A stretch of DNA of 64,000 nucleotides from Bryoerythrophyllum caledonicum (GCA_963971425.1 OZ020526.1:3748180-3812179); one strand, 5' to 3'; counted from the first letter of the stretch, positions 1 through 13,572 are shown. The notes: generated from the letters alone by a model not told the origin. Translations and numbers: made by a program.

Positions 1-481
1 CACGGCCGAGAGGTGTTTACTTTGGAGAGAGTTACTACAGAAGTTACCTCGCGAGAATAGATGGATTCTAACAGGGGACTGGAATTTCATCGAAAAAAAG
101 AAAGACTAATTAAACCGGTGTAAATCGTACAGATCCATAGAAGAGAAGTACTTATTCCAAGAAGTGAAGAATGCTCTCGCTGTAGAAGACATGTTCCCTA
201 GAAAAAACAGAATTTGGTTATCTTGGGATAGTAGAAGAAGAGATGGGAGCCGAGTCTTGGCAAGAGTGGATTGCACATACACGTTCTTGGGAGCACGTCC
301 ACAAGCCTCGTGTGACTCATATCATATCCTCGAGGACACCCCTTTGTGAGATCATCTTCCGGTGGTGAGGAAGATACAACTAGAACCTCTCCAACAGCGA
401 GCGTCATCTTACGTGATGAATGTCACACTGCTGAACCATCCCGAAGAATAGCAGGGTATTCGACATATTTGGACGCACTAC

Positions 482-1855
482 ATGCACTTGTCTTTCTTTG
501 GGAAACTTAGTAGAGTAGTACGTTTTTATAAACAATTTTGCATCATCCAAGCAAAGGAGAGTAAGAAGGAGGAGTCAAAAGCAAGGAAAGACCTGGAAGA
601 GGCTCACAGGGATCTCCAGGTAGAACGAGATGTCCAATCGGCCCAAGATCAACTCAAAGCACTCTCTTCACGATTACAAGAAATAGAGAAAAAGAAGGTG
701 AAAGGGTCGCGGTTAAGAAGCAGACTTAAATGGCTGGAAGTAGGTGACAAATGCTCACGGGAATTCTTTGCTTCGCACAAAACCAGATCATTAGCGTTGC
801 AAATCACGGAGCTAATAGATGAGGTGGGACGGGTGGTGTCCTCTCGGTCAGGGGTGGAGAATATTTGTCAGAGTTTCTACCAACGATTGTATGCGGGGAG
901 TTTGTCTTTACCGGCTACAGAGGAAGCAGTAGATCTAACCCTTACCTACCTGAATAACAAACTTGACGAACGCATGAAAAGAGCCTTGTGCAAACCAGTC
1001 AACGAAGAGGAACTGAAGGTTGCCTTGGGAGACATGCGTCGTGGAAAATCTCCAGGCCCTGACGGACTGGGTGTAGAATTCTACACCACATTCTGGGATC
1101 TCATTGGCGCCAAGTTCGCCACCATGATTCAATCCAGCATCAACAACGGGAAGCTGCCATCAGGAATGTCGCACGGAGTACTGGCACTACTACATAAAGG
1201 AGGGGAGCGCAAGTCCTTGGCGAATTGGAGACCGATCTCACTACTGAACATAGCATACAAGATTTTTGCCAAAACTCTACAAAGATGTATGCAACCGATC
1301 CTGATGGACATAATTAGCCCAGAACAATCCGCTTTTCTGCCTCTCCATTTTATCCTTGACAACTTACTACTCACACATGAAACCATGGCATGGGCCAAAC
1401 AATCAAACCAACCTCTTCTCTTCCTGAAGTTGGACTTCACTAGGGCCTACGACATGGTGGACTGGGACTGTTTATACAAGATCATGTCAGCCTTCGGCTT
1501 CCTTGAGGAATTCATGGTGATGATCAAAATTCTTCTCCAAGACGCCACATCGGCGGTTAAAGTGAATGGAAAACCAGGGCCAACGTTCAAAATTGAGAGA
1601 GGCGTGCGGCAAGGATGCCCACTTGTACCGTATTTATTCATTATTGCCGTGGAGGCCCTGAACACAATGGTTAAAAATGAGGCGCATAACGGATGTGTGG
1701 TAGGCATCAAGCTCCTGAGAGGAGGACAACAACAGATTCTGGCCCAATATGCAGACAACACTTCATTCACTCTACTCGGGATAGAAGAACCAGTGTGTTA
1801 TTTGATACAGATTCTTAACAAATTCTGCCTGGCTATAGGCTTGATTATCAACTGA
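482..1855 (+). pseudogene. LINE reverse transcriptase domain (broken)
   Basis: A 457-codon open stretch carries the L1-type RT fingers and palm. Visible motifs are GKSPGPDGLGVEFY, NWRPISLLN, LDFTRAYDMVDW and RGVRQGCPL. The catalytic box reads YADN instead of YADD, so the second catalytic aspartate of the palm is lost. The frame stops at 1855, where thumb sequence should continue. A basic coiled-coil linker lies between residues about 25 and 85. The active-site change plus the early stop make it inactive. Family assignment to plant LINE RT is firm; the clade was not tested. Confidence 0.9.
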
Positions 1856-3049
1856 AGTAACTCATGTGGCTATTGGCAAGACTGGGGAGGCCTAGGCAGA
1901 CCAACATGGACAAATCAACTTGATATTTCCTGGGCTGAGCTTGACGGCGTGAGTAAGCTATTGGGCTCTCCGTTTGGAATAACGTTGGCCACGAGCTCTG
2001 TCGACAATTTCTTGTACAAACGCATCGCCAAGAAGCTTGTCTATTAGAGCTCAACTGAACTCAACCCTACAGGGCGCAGTGTGATAGCCAATCGCGTTAT
2101 CTTATCAGCACCGTTATTCTTCCTATCAATCTGGGGAGGTACAAAAAAGGGGATCAAGCGAGTCAAAGGGCTCATTGCATGAGGTTCGACAAGGCAATCT
2201 CGTGCTCGTGTCAGTTGGAGCCAGTATTGTCACACTAAAGCGCGCGGAGGGCTCAACCTGATTAACATCGAAGATGCATCAACCGTGCTCATGACGAAGT
2301 GGGTGATAAAAGCCATGGAACCGGGAGAGTCCAACTTGCACTCCTTCCTGAGATTCCGCCTTGCAACTTCTCAGCCCTTCGCCAACGACAGATGGAAAAC
2401 AACCTTGAGAACTTTACGTTACTTTAACACCAATCGAAAAGAGGATCCATCCTTTGGAATAGAGTGACATCAGCCTGGAAGACAATTCTACCTACACTGA
2501 AGTATTGTCCGCCTTCCACTTTCGAAGAACTCATGAGTTGTAGCCTGTGGTTTTGACTTGTTGATCAGGCCATCGGCCCAGGGTTTGCTCGCTCTCGGGC
2601 TTTGGAACTTCACAAGCAAGGCATTCGCCAGTATAGGGATATCTGGAAAGGAGACCGCTTCTTCAACTTCGAGGAACTGCGGGATGCTCACATCCTCGTG
2701 GACTCCAAAGAGGTGCATGGAATGCGCTCAGCCAAAGGTTGTGGGGCACCTGGAGCCAACTGATCCACATGAATAGTTTACACTCGACGCCCGGAGAATG
2801 GATTGGAATCTTCGACGCCAAAGAGGCGCTTCTCCCTGGACTTGTATTTCAAACATGAGAAATATTCACGCCCACTTTGAGGTGGCAGCGAGTAGAGATC
2901 CCCTCCCACAGAGAAGTATACGTGGTCAGACGAGCCTTGAACTGCCTGCAGTCCATCAAGTGGCAGGAGCGACTCACTGTCGCGACGAGACAACCCAGGT
3001 GGAGCCTCCATGCTGATGACTGGATCTCCACTCATTTTGGCATGGTTCG

Positions 3050-3560
3050 CCGTATCCGGATTGCAAAAGTTACCCGTGGTACTAAAAAGACCATCATGCA
3101 TTTATTCCATGGAAGGCGTGACATGCTTACGTGGGACCCTGATCGTTTTAAGTGGGAGGGTGAAAATCCTTTCATAGAATTTTCTGTCAAACTTGGTCGC
3201 ATGCTTCTGCAATGTAGGTGTCAAGAACCTTCTGTGGTTACGAATAAATTGAGCGGGATTCTTCCGACGTCATACAAGCTCAAATGGCTCAATGTTTGGG
3301 ATTCGGAGAGGGCGCAAAAAGAAGTTGGCCTCATCTGGGCTATTTGGCATAAGGCCATCGCTGTCAATGTTTTGGAGAGGTAGGATCCATGCTTCAATTG
3401 ATTAAAACTGCCCTGTCTGCGATTGGGGTACCCCTGAGACTATCCTGCACAAGTTCTGGGAATGTAAATCAGCACAAGAGACGTGGACTTGGGGGTCTAG
3501 TTTGCTGCTGTAGTTGTTGCCTCGGCGGCCGGACAACTAGATCGCTCACATGGGCAGAAA
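3050..3560 (+). pseudogene. LINE zf-RVT zinc-binding C-terminal segment
   Basis: Across two frames the plus strand encodes the region C-terminal to plant LINE RTs. It includes LKWLNVWDSERAQKEVGL (about 3271-3330) and then a zinc-binding signature with CPVC, a histidine and a cysteine (about 3407-3470), followed by TWTWG. This zf-RVT motif is typical for plant non-LTR elements. Frames change near 3385, so it is broken. It belongs to the same LINE as the RT upstream. Confidence 0.7.
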
Positions 3561-3766
3561 CAATATCAGCATGGATGTGATGAGAAGTCGGATGTGGCGT
3601 CAAAGGAAGGGCGTGCTGAAAAGGGGCTCAAATCACCAGCAACTCGCCAGGCAGGAAGCTCTTTTGTCCCCTTGGCACCCGCGCGAAGAGGCCGATAGGG
3701 AGAGCAGTGACATTGACGCGGATAGTGACCAGAGAGACGAAGACATCCACATGGATACTCCGCATA

Positions 3767-4225
3767 CAGTCCACCCTCTTTAAATGTTACCTCCATAAGT
3801 GTTATTCCTCAATAAATGTTATGAAAAATCTCGCTCCCGAAAAATTAACACTACTAAGTGTTATATGTTAAGTGTTATGACATTATCCGCTCCCTCCTTT
3901 GTTAATTTCACCTCTATAAATGTTAAAGTTAGTAAAATCGGAGAAAGTATGGGGCAATAAAAAGGAGCATGGCTAGTAAAATGTAATGCAGGGTAGTAAA
4001 ATTGGCCAAGTAAGATGCAAATTAGGGTTTATGGTGATTCTTTAGGATGAAAATGTCTTAATGGATGAAAAAAATGAATGTAAAATATATTGGTGGATGA
4101 AAAATTGATGAAAAATGAATGGAAAATGGCTTAAAAATTAGGTCAAAACTCGATATGTGTTATACCTCGATAAGTGTTATGCTTTTGACCGCTCCCGAGG
4201 AGTATCATTTAAAGAGGGTAGACTG
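3767..4225. mobile_element. Pogo-like non-autonomous element (TA target duplication)
   Basis: Inverted ends start CAGTC(C/T)ACCCTCTTTAAATG at 3767 and, in reverse complement, at 4225. They are flanked by TA at 3765-3766 and 4226-4227. Subterminal copies of a TAAGTGTTAT-like motif occur at both ends. The CAGT start, CCTC-rich ends and TA duplication resemble pogo/Tigger-Lemi1 members of the Tc1/mariner superfamily. At 459 bp with no transposase it is a MITE. It sits inside the older LINE, so it inserted later. Confidence 0.75.
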
Positions 4226-4760
4226 TACTTACGAGTTCAACCCTGTGTGGAAACACGAGATTTTTGGACACCGGATCCCGAAATGCTTCACGACGGTTAG
4301 CAGGATTTGGCTGCTTATGAGAGGTATTATTCTCTGGCAGCTTTGGTGCGAAAGAAATGACACCATGTTTAACGACACCAAGTGGACCAAGCAGAAACTC
4401 AGAGCTAAAGTTTGGCTTGGGTTGGTGGACTATGGACGTGTTGCGTGGTCCAAAGCTCAGTACAGGTGTACGTAGGCCCCGAAGAAGAGCGTGAAGTTTG
4501 CGAAGCGTTTCAAAGAGCTTTGGTGTTGCAACGACGTGCTAGCTTCTTGGGTGGATGAGAAACCTCATTGGCACCTTTCCCCTAGCTCTCTTAGGACTAA
4601 CCCTAGATTTAACCCTCATATTAATGTTTAGGTCCGGCCTAGGTGTTAGGTTTTCCTCGCTAGCCCTGGTGGGGTTTTCCTTGGGCCTCTTGTTTTTCTC
4701 CCCTGTCCCTTTGCAGTAAAGGCTCTCTTTGCTTGTGCCCAAAAAAAAGGGAAAAAAAAA

Positions 4761-5887
4761 TTGTTTTTTGGCGGGCTTGCTTCTGGCGCGGGACGCTGGC
4801 AGGCCAACTGACGGCTCGTTGTTTGCTATTTTTTAAAATTTATTTTAATAACTCTTTTAATAATTTTTAATGCTTTTTCTACTTGAACTTTGTGCATAGA
4901 AGTCTGGATTCCTTTCCTCGCCCTTTCTGTCCCAAAATTTTGCCCCTTTTTTCTCCTCAAATTGCATTGGTTGACATGGCTGCCCCTGTAGACCAGACTC
5001 CCCATTTTGACATGCCCAAAATCCAAAACGTATGCCCCAAGTACACTTGGGTTCTTGGGGGTTAATGACCTTTTGCGTCGCCCACCGCTGCTTGGTGGCA
5101 GCTGAGCCACACCGGGTAAATCCGCTCAAATAGAACTACACACAAGAAGCGGCGCTCTACAACACCCACAAAGCAACGCTAAAAAATTACCGAAATATGG
5201 TAAAAAATTACCATAAATCCGCTGCAGTGAATGTAATTTGCAAGCGTATGTAGTGAAATATGCCATTTAGACGCATCAATGAGGTCAATTCTGCCCAGTC
5301 GCAGAAGGCCGGGCTTGCAGCTCCGCCCGTTGCGCTCCCACTAGCGGAGTGCACGGAGACCGGCTGGGAGGTCACCCGGCGACGCCGCTTGGTGAAGACT
5401 GCGGCGCGGTGGGGCGTTACTAGGAACCTCCGCCCCGACATCAACCGGTGCTGGCTACGGGTGGCGATGCTCTGAGTACAAGATAATGAGTACACGGGTG
5501 CATCTCTTTTCTTAAAGTACAAACTTTTTTTTTTAAAGTACAAACAAATTAGAAAAAATTAGCAAGACATACACCTTTGGATTGAAGATTCTTCAACTAA
5601 CATCTTTCACTTGGAGGTCATTTCAATATCTCAACCTTATCATGCTTAAATATGACACCATAGGTGTAGAATACATGACCATTTTGCAACTTCTCGAGCA
5701 TGTAGTAGGTGTAATAATGATCTAAATAAAAAATTTAATGTGTCATTCGATCGGGCTCAACATGAAAACAGACTTTTGTAACTCTTGTATACATCAATTC
5801 TTACACCTTGTATGTCAAACACACAAAAAACATCATGCTATAATCCAATCTAGTGATTTAGTAGCTATTAACAATGAGGAAAGTGTA
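4761..5887. other. Intergenic, no gene recognised
   Basis: A GC-richer island at 5260-5480 is open on both strands, but no encoded sequence resembles a known domain. No splice-consistent gene could be built. A T-run lies at 5526-5542. The rest is AT-rich. Confidence 0.4.
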
Positions 5888-6892
5888 CACTAAAGTTGAT
5901 ATTTAGTGTTGTGTGACCATTAGTGTTGTTACCTCTACTACCTTAGTTTCACTAATTTTCAATTTGTTGACAATTAGTGTACAAATTGTTGCCGAGTTTA
6001 ACACGTATACAACGGCTCATTCTCTGGGTTTGTTGCAAACTTGGATTGTTGCTGCTTTAAGTGAGATCTGTTGCGGAGATGCTGGAGGATGGAAGTTGTT
6101 GCATTTTTGTTTTGTTGAGTTCCACCTTCGTACTTGCAACAAACCAAGTTTTTTTTATCCCATTCAGATATACACGAACATCACCAAACCTCACTCTCAA
6201 CTCTACATCCTCTTAACTTGTATGCTTCACAGGCGCGCCAAATTCATGAGAGATACGTCCCTCTCAGCTCACTCTCCTCTATTACAAACCATAACATTCT
6301 TACATATACTTGAAGAAGAAATTTGAAGCAACCAGACACTCTTTGCTTATGATTGACCAAATGTGTAAAATAAAATCTCTCAATTTAAAAAACAATAAAA
6401 CCTGAGAAATAGAACCTGAAAAGAGAAGCACGTCTTCCTAGAATTCTTAGATATGGGATTTTTTGAAGATAGAAAAATTGAGGTTGGATATTTGAGGGTT
6501 TTTTTGGTGCAATCTTACTCTCATTTGGATTGGAATCTAAATTGAGGTAGGGTTTCCTGTTTGATGCATTGCGCTCGTTTTAGGTTTTGATTGCGTCCTA
6601 TGTGTGTGAGATCTAAGTATGTGTGTGTGATCTAAGTATGCTTGTGTGTGTGTAATCTAAGTATGCTTGTGTGTGTTTGTAATCTAAGAATGCATGTGTG
6701 TATAATCTAAGTGTGTGTGTGAAATGTAACACTAAATTTCAACATGTAAAAATGTAACAACTACCAAAACTTATTGTTATTGACAATTGGTGTTCAAATT
6801 GACATTTAATGTTTGTTACATTAGTAGGGTTACTGACATTTAGTGTTTGATTTTGTAATTAGTCTTGCAAATACTAAATATCAACTTTAGTG
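5888..6892. mobile_element. TIR element starting CACTAAAG, TA-flanked
   Basis: The motif CACTAAAGTTGATATTTAGTG begins at 5888 and its inverse ends at 6892, each flanked by TA (5886-5887 and 6893-6894). Length is 1005 bp with no transposase. The CACTA start hints at CMC/EnSpm, but a 3-bp duplication is not seen and TA flanks fit Tc1/mariner-type ends better. An open stretch at 5913-6326 has no recognisable domain. Related short palindromes occur near 63255-63290. Confidence 0.5.
6598..6722. repeat. TG-rich tandem repeat with ATCTAAGTATG core
   Basis: About five imperfect units of roughly 25-30 bp combine ATCTAAGTATG (or close variants) with TGTGTGTG runs. It lies inside the TA-flanked 1-kb element. 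Confidence 0.75.
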
Positions 6893-9800
6893 TAATGTTA
6901 AGATAAGAAGGAATCTATATTATTGAAATTTTGGGTGGCTTTAGATTCCAATTGAGGGATTGAGTTAACTAGTCATTTAAGAATTGAGTTACATCAATTT
7001 CAATACCTTAGAGTGTACTTCAACTCTCAAGTACTATGTTGACCTTTTAACTTAGTAAAAACAATCCACGAGAATATATAAATCATAGTATATACCAAGT
7101 CTAATAGAATTTTGAAGAAATTATGATTTTTCCCTATTATAGCACTCTTTGAAATAATAAAGGATATGATTATACTTAGCCATGCATTGGAATTTTCTAT
7201 TATTTAAAAATTTAAATTTTTTGGTATACTATGTTGAATGCATTTTGCCATTGTAAAATACCTTATGTGCAGGTCAATTTTGTACATAATTAATTCAATA
7301 TGAAATATTTTTGGAAAACTCAAGAGATATTCCAAGGTGATTCCCACGAAATATCAAGGTGATACTTATGTAATGCCTAGGTGGTATTTTTTGTGTTTGA
7401 ATGCTTGCAAAAGCTTAAAAAATAATAATTTTGGCAGCTAGGTGCTGAAAGTGACTTGAACGTATGGTATCATACAATCTTGAACTTGTTACCACTAAAT
7501 TAATCATAACCTGACAAGGTTAAGATTCAAGTCACTTTCAAAACAACTTTATCATAGGATCTTATCAAATAACAACTAATTTTACTTAGGAAAGAAAGAG
7601 ATCAAGTTGGAAAAATAATTTGAATATAAAACTTCAAAGCTAGATACACATGGAACCTTACCATAGTCTTTACTTGGTGGTATTTGAATATGTTTTATGA
7701 ATTAAAAATTAAATCAAAGATAGATTGCTTAGACCATGTAGATTGCCATATTAGTTATACTAGTCAATCTCAATTAGTAAACTTGGGCGTTAGACTACTT
7801 AGATACAAGAACATGAAGCATGAAAATTGTTCACAAATCACTATATTTTCCATTGGTAAAAAAAATTAGGGATTTATCAAAGTCACATAATATGACATTA
7901 TAGCCTCAATATCTACAGGCACTTAAGTACTTGAATGCTTAAGAATGAAACAAAGAGATTGTAGAAATTTGACTATGAGTTGCAATTATAAGGTGCATTT
8001 GAAGCTATTGTAAATGAATAATATGCTTAGAACATTGTGTGTTCTTACCATGTGGGGACAATCAACTATTATTTAATGCAAAAAAATAGAAAACAAAAGT
8101 CCTAGCTACTTTTGAGGTAATTCTATTGGTAGGTATCATGTGGATAATTGTTATGTGTCAATTGGAGCTCTGGAAGTACTTCAAAGATAATTTTGTGGAA
8201 AATAAGTCTAAGAGGATTATATTTAGAGAAGTCTATATGGAATTAAGTTCAAAATGCATTGAGGTCTATTATATTTTGTTTGGTGTATAAATTGAATAAA
8301 TTTGATTGTGCAACATGGTCTTGAATGATGTCCAATATGCATACATGACATCATTATAGTACTAAGTCAAATTGATATGTTGGTCCAAAAAATAAAAGCT
8401 GAAGATTGAGTGCCTACAATCTACTTAAATTAAGATTAAGAGAAGTTGGATATTGTATTGGAAAAATTGAAATATACAAAACTTGATATAACTTAGCACT
8501 CAATTTGATAAAACACAATTGTCAATGTAGCCTATTAGATTGTGAATTTGGGAGAACCATGCATGGTGATACATTAGATAAGTAAATGAAATCCATTTCA
8601 TTAGCATACATGAAAGCAATGCATGAGGAACATAAAATAGATTATATTAATGCAAATTTATGAACTATGGATGAAAAATGGTGATCATAGTAATAGAATA
8701 ATATTGCATTAGTTCTTAAATAGTACAAGTTCTCATTGGCTATTGTAGCTACCTAGTCTACATAAAAGATATAATAAAAGCCTTACGTAATAAAGTTAAT
8801 CTTAAGTAGATGATATATACAATAATATTTAGAAAAAGAGTGAATCATGAATCAAGTGTATAAATGATGCTTTACATGATAAATAAATATATTTTAAAAC
8901 AAAATGATTCATCCTTAGAAGATTGATTTAAGGCTTGACAAAGACAAGAATAAATATTAAAGTGATAAATGGACATTGTCGTTTTGGTGAACTACCTAAG
9001 TAAACTTTCATAAGTCTATAAATGGTAGAAACAACTAGTTAATGAATGTTATAAGAAAAAAAAAGATAATAGAAATTTAGTAAAAGCAAAGACGGGGTAA
9101 AGATGGAAACTAAGGATAGAAAATGAGATTCTTTGAGATAAGAAAATCTATCCTCATCATAGCTTCAACATCATTCATGACATATTAGTAGTGATTTTTT
9201 CCAATAAATAAATAAAGAATAACTAATGAACTTGCATATCACAAAATGGATACGTCTATTTGAGAATGGCAACATATATATTGAGAGAATATTTAAGCAA
9301 TAAGAGTGAAAATTGGTTTCTTGTCAAATTATTACCATATTCTTTTTAATGGAAAATTGACAACCTCCCAATATAACCTTTGCAATGTGTTTGAGGCTAA
9401 TCATTGTATGTGTTGTTGGGTGTGTAAACTTTGAAGGGCCTTTTCTATTGAATTTTGTCCATTAAATTGTCAAGTATGAAAATTTTCTCAATTCAAAATT
9501 TATTAGTATATACATATGTTATATAACAACTATTTTGTATCTTATCAACTTCAAAAATCACAAATATTTCCATTATAAGAAAATGACGTTAATTGAACAA
9601 AACACTAGCTATACAAACTGTGGACAAAACTTGGGAAAGAGTGGAATACCTTGGAGAGATAAATTCCTAGAGTTATTCTTCAAGAGAGTTACTTGGTAAC
9701 ATTAATAATTAAAGTATCATTCTTAAAACCTAGAATTCACATTTAGTTTCTTATAATTGCTAAACAAAAATACCTTTCCTTGCGACCCATTTTTATGGAA

Positions 9801-10105
9801 TTGCTCGGAAATTATTGAACTTTACTTTTCTAGAATTATTGACAATTTCACAAATATTGTGTTGAGAGCATCTTCATTGCAACATGCCAAACATGGATTG
9901 ATTTTGTTTCAAAAGCCTCTTCAAACTTAGAGCAACCCATGGGTCACTTTTCAAACATAGACCTTCATGTCTCTAAATTCAAGTGAAAAATAGTTGCATC
10001 TTTTGTTTAGAGGGAAGAAGGAAAAGACGTGTTGTACCACAAGTCGTAGCTATTTGTTTCCGCTGTGATGGAATTACAAAAATTTAGAGTTGTGTAGGGC
10101 CAATT
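6893..10105. other. AT-rich gene desert
   Basis: No open frame above about 60 codons resembles a protein. Stops are dense in all frames. It may contain very old retrotransposon remains, but no motif survives to say which. Confidence 0.5.
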
Positions 10106-10109
10106 TTAA

Positions 10110-11097
10110 CCCTCAAAGGACAAAATGTCCCAAAATGTTCCAAAGTGGGCTTCATGTGGTGTCAATTTATAAAATTCCTCTTTGAAATTGTTATCATAGA
10201 TGGACATTACTAAAAACTTTGCAGAATTAATTAATTTTTCCTAAATCCGACGTAGGATCTCATTCAACACTTAATAAATAACATACTCACAAAATTGCAT
10301 CCACTTTGAGCACACAAACCGAAAGATTATAGTGTTTGAAGTGCATAAAATGGTTCATTTTCATCCTTGCGTTGAGTAGATCAACAGAATTTGACTTCAC
10401 TTGGTGTCAAAGTTTTGCACAACACAAGGTCTAAGTTTTATATCATCATGTTGATCATGATGTGAACTTCTTGTACACCAATTTTTAGAGGTAGAGAAGG
10501 GGTGTAACATATTCAAAAAATTGTGCAAGGAGTGGAGGTTCAAAAATTGTCAATTCATGTTTTAAATTTTTGGGAACAAAATGTGTTTTAGATTAATAAT
10601 CCAAACGGTCAATAAGAAGATTTGCACCACCTTTTGTAATGAGAAAACTTTAAAAGTGAAAAATATGAAGATCTCAAAGTTTTATGTGGAAATGAAGAAG
10701 TTTTTTTGGTTCCTTGCCTGACAATGTGTGGCAATGTGGGAAAATCTTTGACTTGGGATAAAATGCATCTTTTTTTTTACTAAAGACAAGATTTTTTTTT
10801 GACAATATGAGTGGAAATAATTTGAATCGCTAGAATGGAAAATCTCACATTTACTAGAGTGTCCTAGCAAAAGTTTTTTGAGTTGCATGACATGCCCGCA
10901 CTCAACTATTTCTTCTTTAAGATGGCATATATATTTTTTCTATAAGTCCAATGAGAATAAAAATTATACTCCCATGTACGTCTTATCTTCTTGCATCTTT
11001 GGACAAAATTTCAAGAATTGCAAATGTAAATTGCAACCATGGGAATGTGCCTGAGATTTGCAAAAGCCCACCTCCGGGCTTTTTTCATTCAGGGATT
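10110..11097 (+). mobile_element. TTAA-flanked dispersed element, copy A
   Basis: One of at least six related segments of about 0.6-1 kb. The left end is TTAA-CCCTCAAAGGAC (TTAA at 10106-10109) and the right end is degenerate, AGGGA-TTTTAAG near 11097. The body shares long stretches with copies near 12.8, 26.4, 37.2, 53.3 and 54.6 kb, for example 'attgaaagattatagtgttt' and 'gacttcacttggtgtca'. There is no transposase. TTAA duplication plus ends starting CCC is the piggyBac signature; the assignment is inference. Confidence 0.6.
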
Positions 11098-12825
11098 TTA
11101 AGAATTTTACATTTGTTTCAAACAAAAAACTTTCCACCAAAAAAAGGCATGATAAGATTTCTACCATCGTTTGGATTTTAGATCCAACAACTATTTTTTG
11201 TTAAGAGAATAAAATTACTCTCCTATGTATTGGCTACTTTCTATACCCCTTGTCATTGCAAGTCCATTTCTCTTATCCTAAACACCTCCATTACTTGTGA
11301 TCAATGACCTAACACTAGGTAGGACATAGATCCATAAAATTTATGCAATGTGTAGTGGAAAAAAATGGGCCCCACTATCTTGAGACAAAGTACGTTGACC
11401 CTATCCACGCAAGGGAGGGAGAATCCATTTTGCACTCTCCAAATGCATTTACTTTACAATCCGTGCGGTCAAAGTTTACAAAAGTTTTGAGTACCTCCAT
11501 GTCGTAATTAACGTGGAGATCCTACAATTGAAAATAAGTATAAAAACTATTTCAATTAGTCATGCAACGTCTCATCTTACAAAGTCCAATTTTGGGGGTG
11601 CTTTTTGTTGAAACATAGGCTCCATCCTTGAGGGGTTAATACTAGGAAAAAATAAGGGAGGAGGTAAAATTTCATGGTATCTTTTCCTGACGTTCCAAAC
11701 AACTCTAATATGTGCACTTTTTAACACCATGATCAGTGTTGTATTCCCACAGTCCAAAGTGTACCCTCTGCAAAGCATTTCTGGATGACTCAAGAGCATG
11801 ATACTCTCAAGCTTTCCAAAGCATCAACACATGCCTGCAGCTATCATACGGTGCAGGACTCCTGAACATCTTTATCCCAAACGTCAATAAATGCACAACA
11901 TTCACTCCACACCTGGAGGCAAAAGCAGAAAATTTGCATGCTCAGAAAATGGAATTAGTGCTTGTTCTGTGATTCAACCCCACTCCGAATTCTGCATGGG
12001 CTTTCTACACTTTTGCACAGACATGTTTGATTGTGAATTCCCCTCTTTTGCAGAACGGTACACATGGTACTCACAGCGTCCCGCTGACAGAAACTCCCTC
12101 ATAATAATCTCTACTTGGACTTAATTGCACTTTCAATTTGCCTTTTTCCAGAGCCCAACGTGCTGTTCCAACATTCTGCCAGGTTTTTCCATCTTTTTCT
12201 GAAGATTTTTTAATACTCGTGTTGCATGCCTGCCTAGATGCAACTTTATCTAGAAACTAAATAAAAAGCCTGAGAGAAGCAATTCCTCTGGTCTATCTCA
12301 TGATGCGCTAGCTGCAGCAAACATGGTTTTTTACCAATCAGTTTCTACTCTCATGGTTTTTGGCAGGATGCTTATCATGGTAATTTAACTCTTATGAAAT
12401 TGTTTATCGCTGGCCAGTGTGAATCACGCCAATTTATCACGGTTATCTTCTTCAGATGATAACTGGTTCAATTGTCTGGATACACTAGTACAAATTATTT
12501 GAACTTCAACCACGAGAACTTCAAGTTGTGAACTTGATCTACGAGAAAGTGACATTCGACTACGTAGAAAGTGAACTTCAGCTACGAGTACTTCAAGTTG
12601 TAGATTTTTTCAGACTGATTGAGCGGGGTTCATTTTCCAATTGCATTGGTTTTATTCACATTGACAGTTGTATGCGCTTTCCTCGTGCCCAACTTGTGAG
12701 CATAATACAACGCATGTTGAAAGAAGCGGTTGCCATGGAATTAACTCGACACTAGCACTATCACCAACTTCGACAAACCTAGGATGTGAAAGAATCTAAC
12801 TAGGTGTTCACAGATTTCTACCTGA
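11098..12825. other. Intergenic, AT-rich, with a short degenerate tandem repeat
   Basis: No gene recognised. Around 12494-12606 a motif close to GAACTTCA(A/G)CTACGAGA recurs several times with short spacing. Confidence 0.4.
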
Positions 12826-13572
12826 ACTTAGGCATTTTCACACCAAAAACACTTCAAAATTGCTCGTATTAGTGAAATGTGTGAGGGAAAACAAAACTTT
12901 AATTTCTACATCGGACCATAGGATCTCGATTAAGACTTATTATATAATGTCCTCACAAAATTTCATAAACTTTGACTGCTCGTATTGAAATATTATAATG
13001 TTTGAAGACTTAGATGAAACAATTCATTTCTTCCTTGCGTTGAATGGATCAGTAGACTTTGACTTCAATTAGTGTCAAGTTTTTGCACTACACAAGGTCT
13101 AAACTCATTAACATCATGCTAATTATGATGTCATTTCCTAGAACACCAATTTTTAAAGGTAGATAAGGGGTGTAGCATATTCAAAACAACTCTGTAAGGA
13201 TTGGAGGCTCAAAAATTGCCAATTCACATTTTATTTTTTTGTGGTCTTAATATGTTTGAGAATGAGAATTCAAATAGTCAAAAAGAAGGTTTACACATCA
13301 TCTTGTCGTAGAAACAACAAAATGTAAAAAAATGAAAATCTCTAAATTTTATGTAGAGAAGAAGTGTTTTTTGGTGTCTTGCCCGACAAAGTGTGACAAT
13401 GTATGAAAATGTTTGAATTGGGTCAATGTGCTATTTTTCACTAAAGACAAGATTTTTTTGATGGTATGAAAGAAATTAATATTACTTGCTATCAATGAAA
13501 ATCTCACATTGATAGTGTTCTAACAAAAGCTTTTGGAGTTGCCGAACGTGCCTGCTCTCCCCATTTGAAATT
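12826..13572 (+). mobile_element. TTAA-family element, truncated copy abutting the MYB gene
   Basis: The body matches copies A and C (for example 'gacttcaattagtgtcaagt' and 'ttgcccgacaaagtgtgaca'). Similarity to copy C runs through 'ccccatttgaaattc' at about 13572 and stops where MYB coding sequence starts. The outer roughly 170 bp seen in the complete copy C are missing on this side, so no TIR remains. Its last stretch supplies the 3' end of the MYB coding frame. Confidence 0.7.

Larger units (their letters stand above)
1..4760 (+). mobile_element. Decayed L1-type (plant) LINE, 5' part outside the window
   Basis: Ordered LINE parts are visible on the plus strand. They are the end of an APE-type endonuclease (WILTGDWNFIEKK near 65-105), reverse transcriptase (about 1020-1855), a zinc-binding zf-RVT segment (CPVC..H..C near 3405-3490) and a 3' coding segment with LWCERND near 4340. 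The copy ends near an A-rich tract at 4741-4760. Many stops and shifts break it, so it is a dead copy. A 459-bp element interrupts it at 3767-4225. The order matches plant L1-like elements that integrate by target-primed reverse transcription. The 5' end lies beyond the window, so total length is unknown. Confidence 0.85.

Noticed and set aside
5260..5475. GC-rich open frames on both strands as a possible exon
   Set aside because: No domain, no splice partners and no conserved-looking composition; overlapping frames on both strands suggest chance openness.
7684..9700. Possible ancient Copia remains
   Set aside because: No RT, integrase or RNase H motif could be read in any frame.
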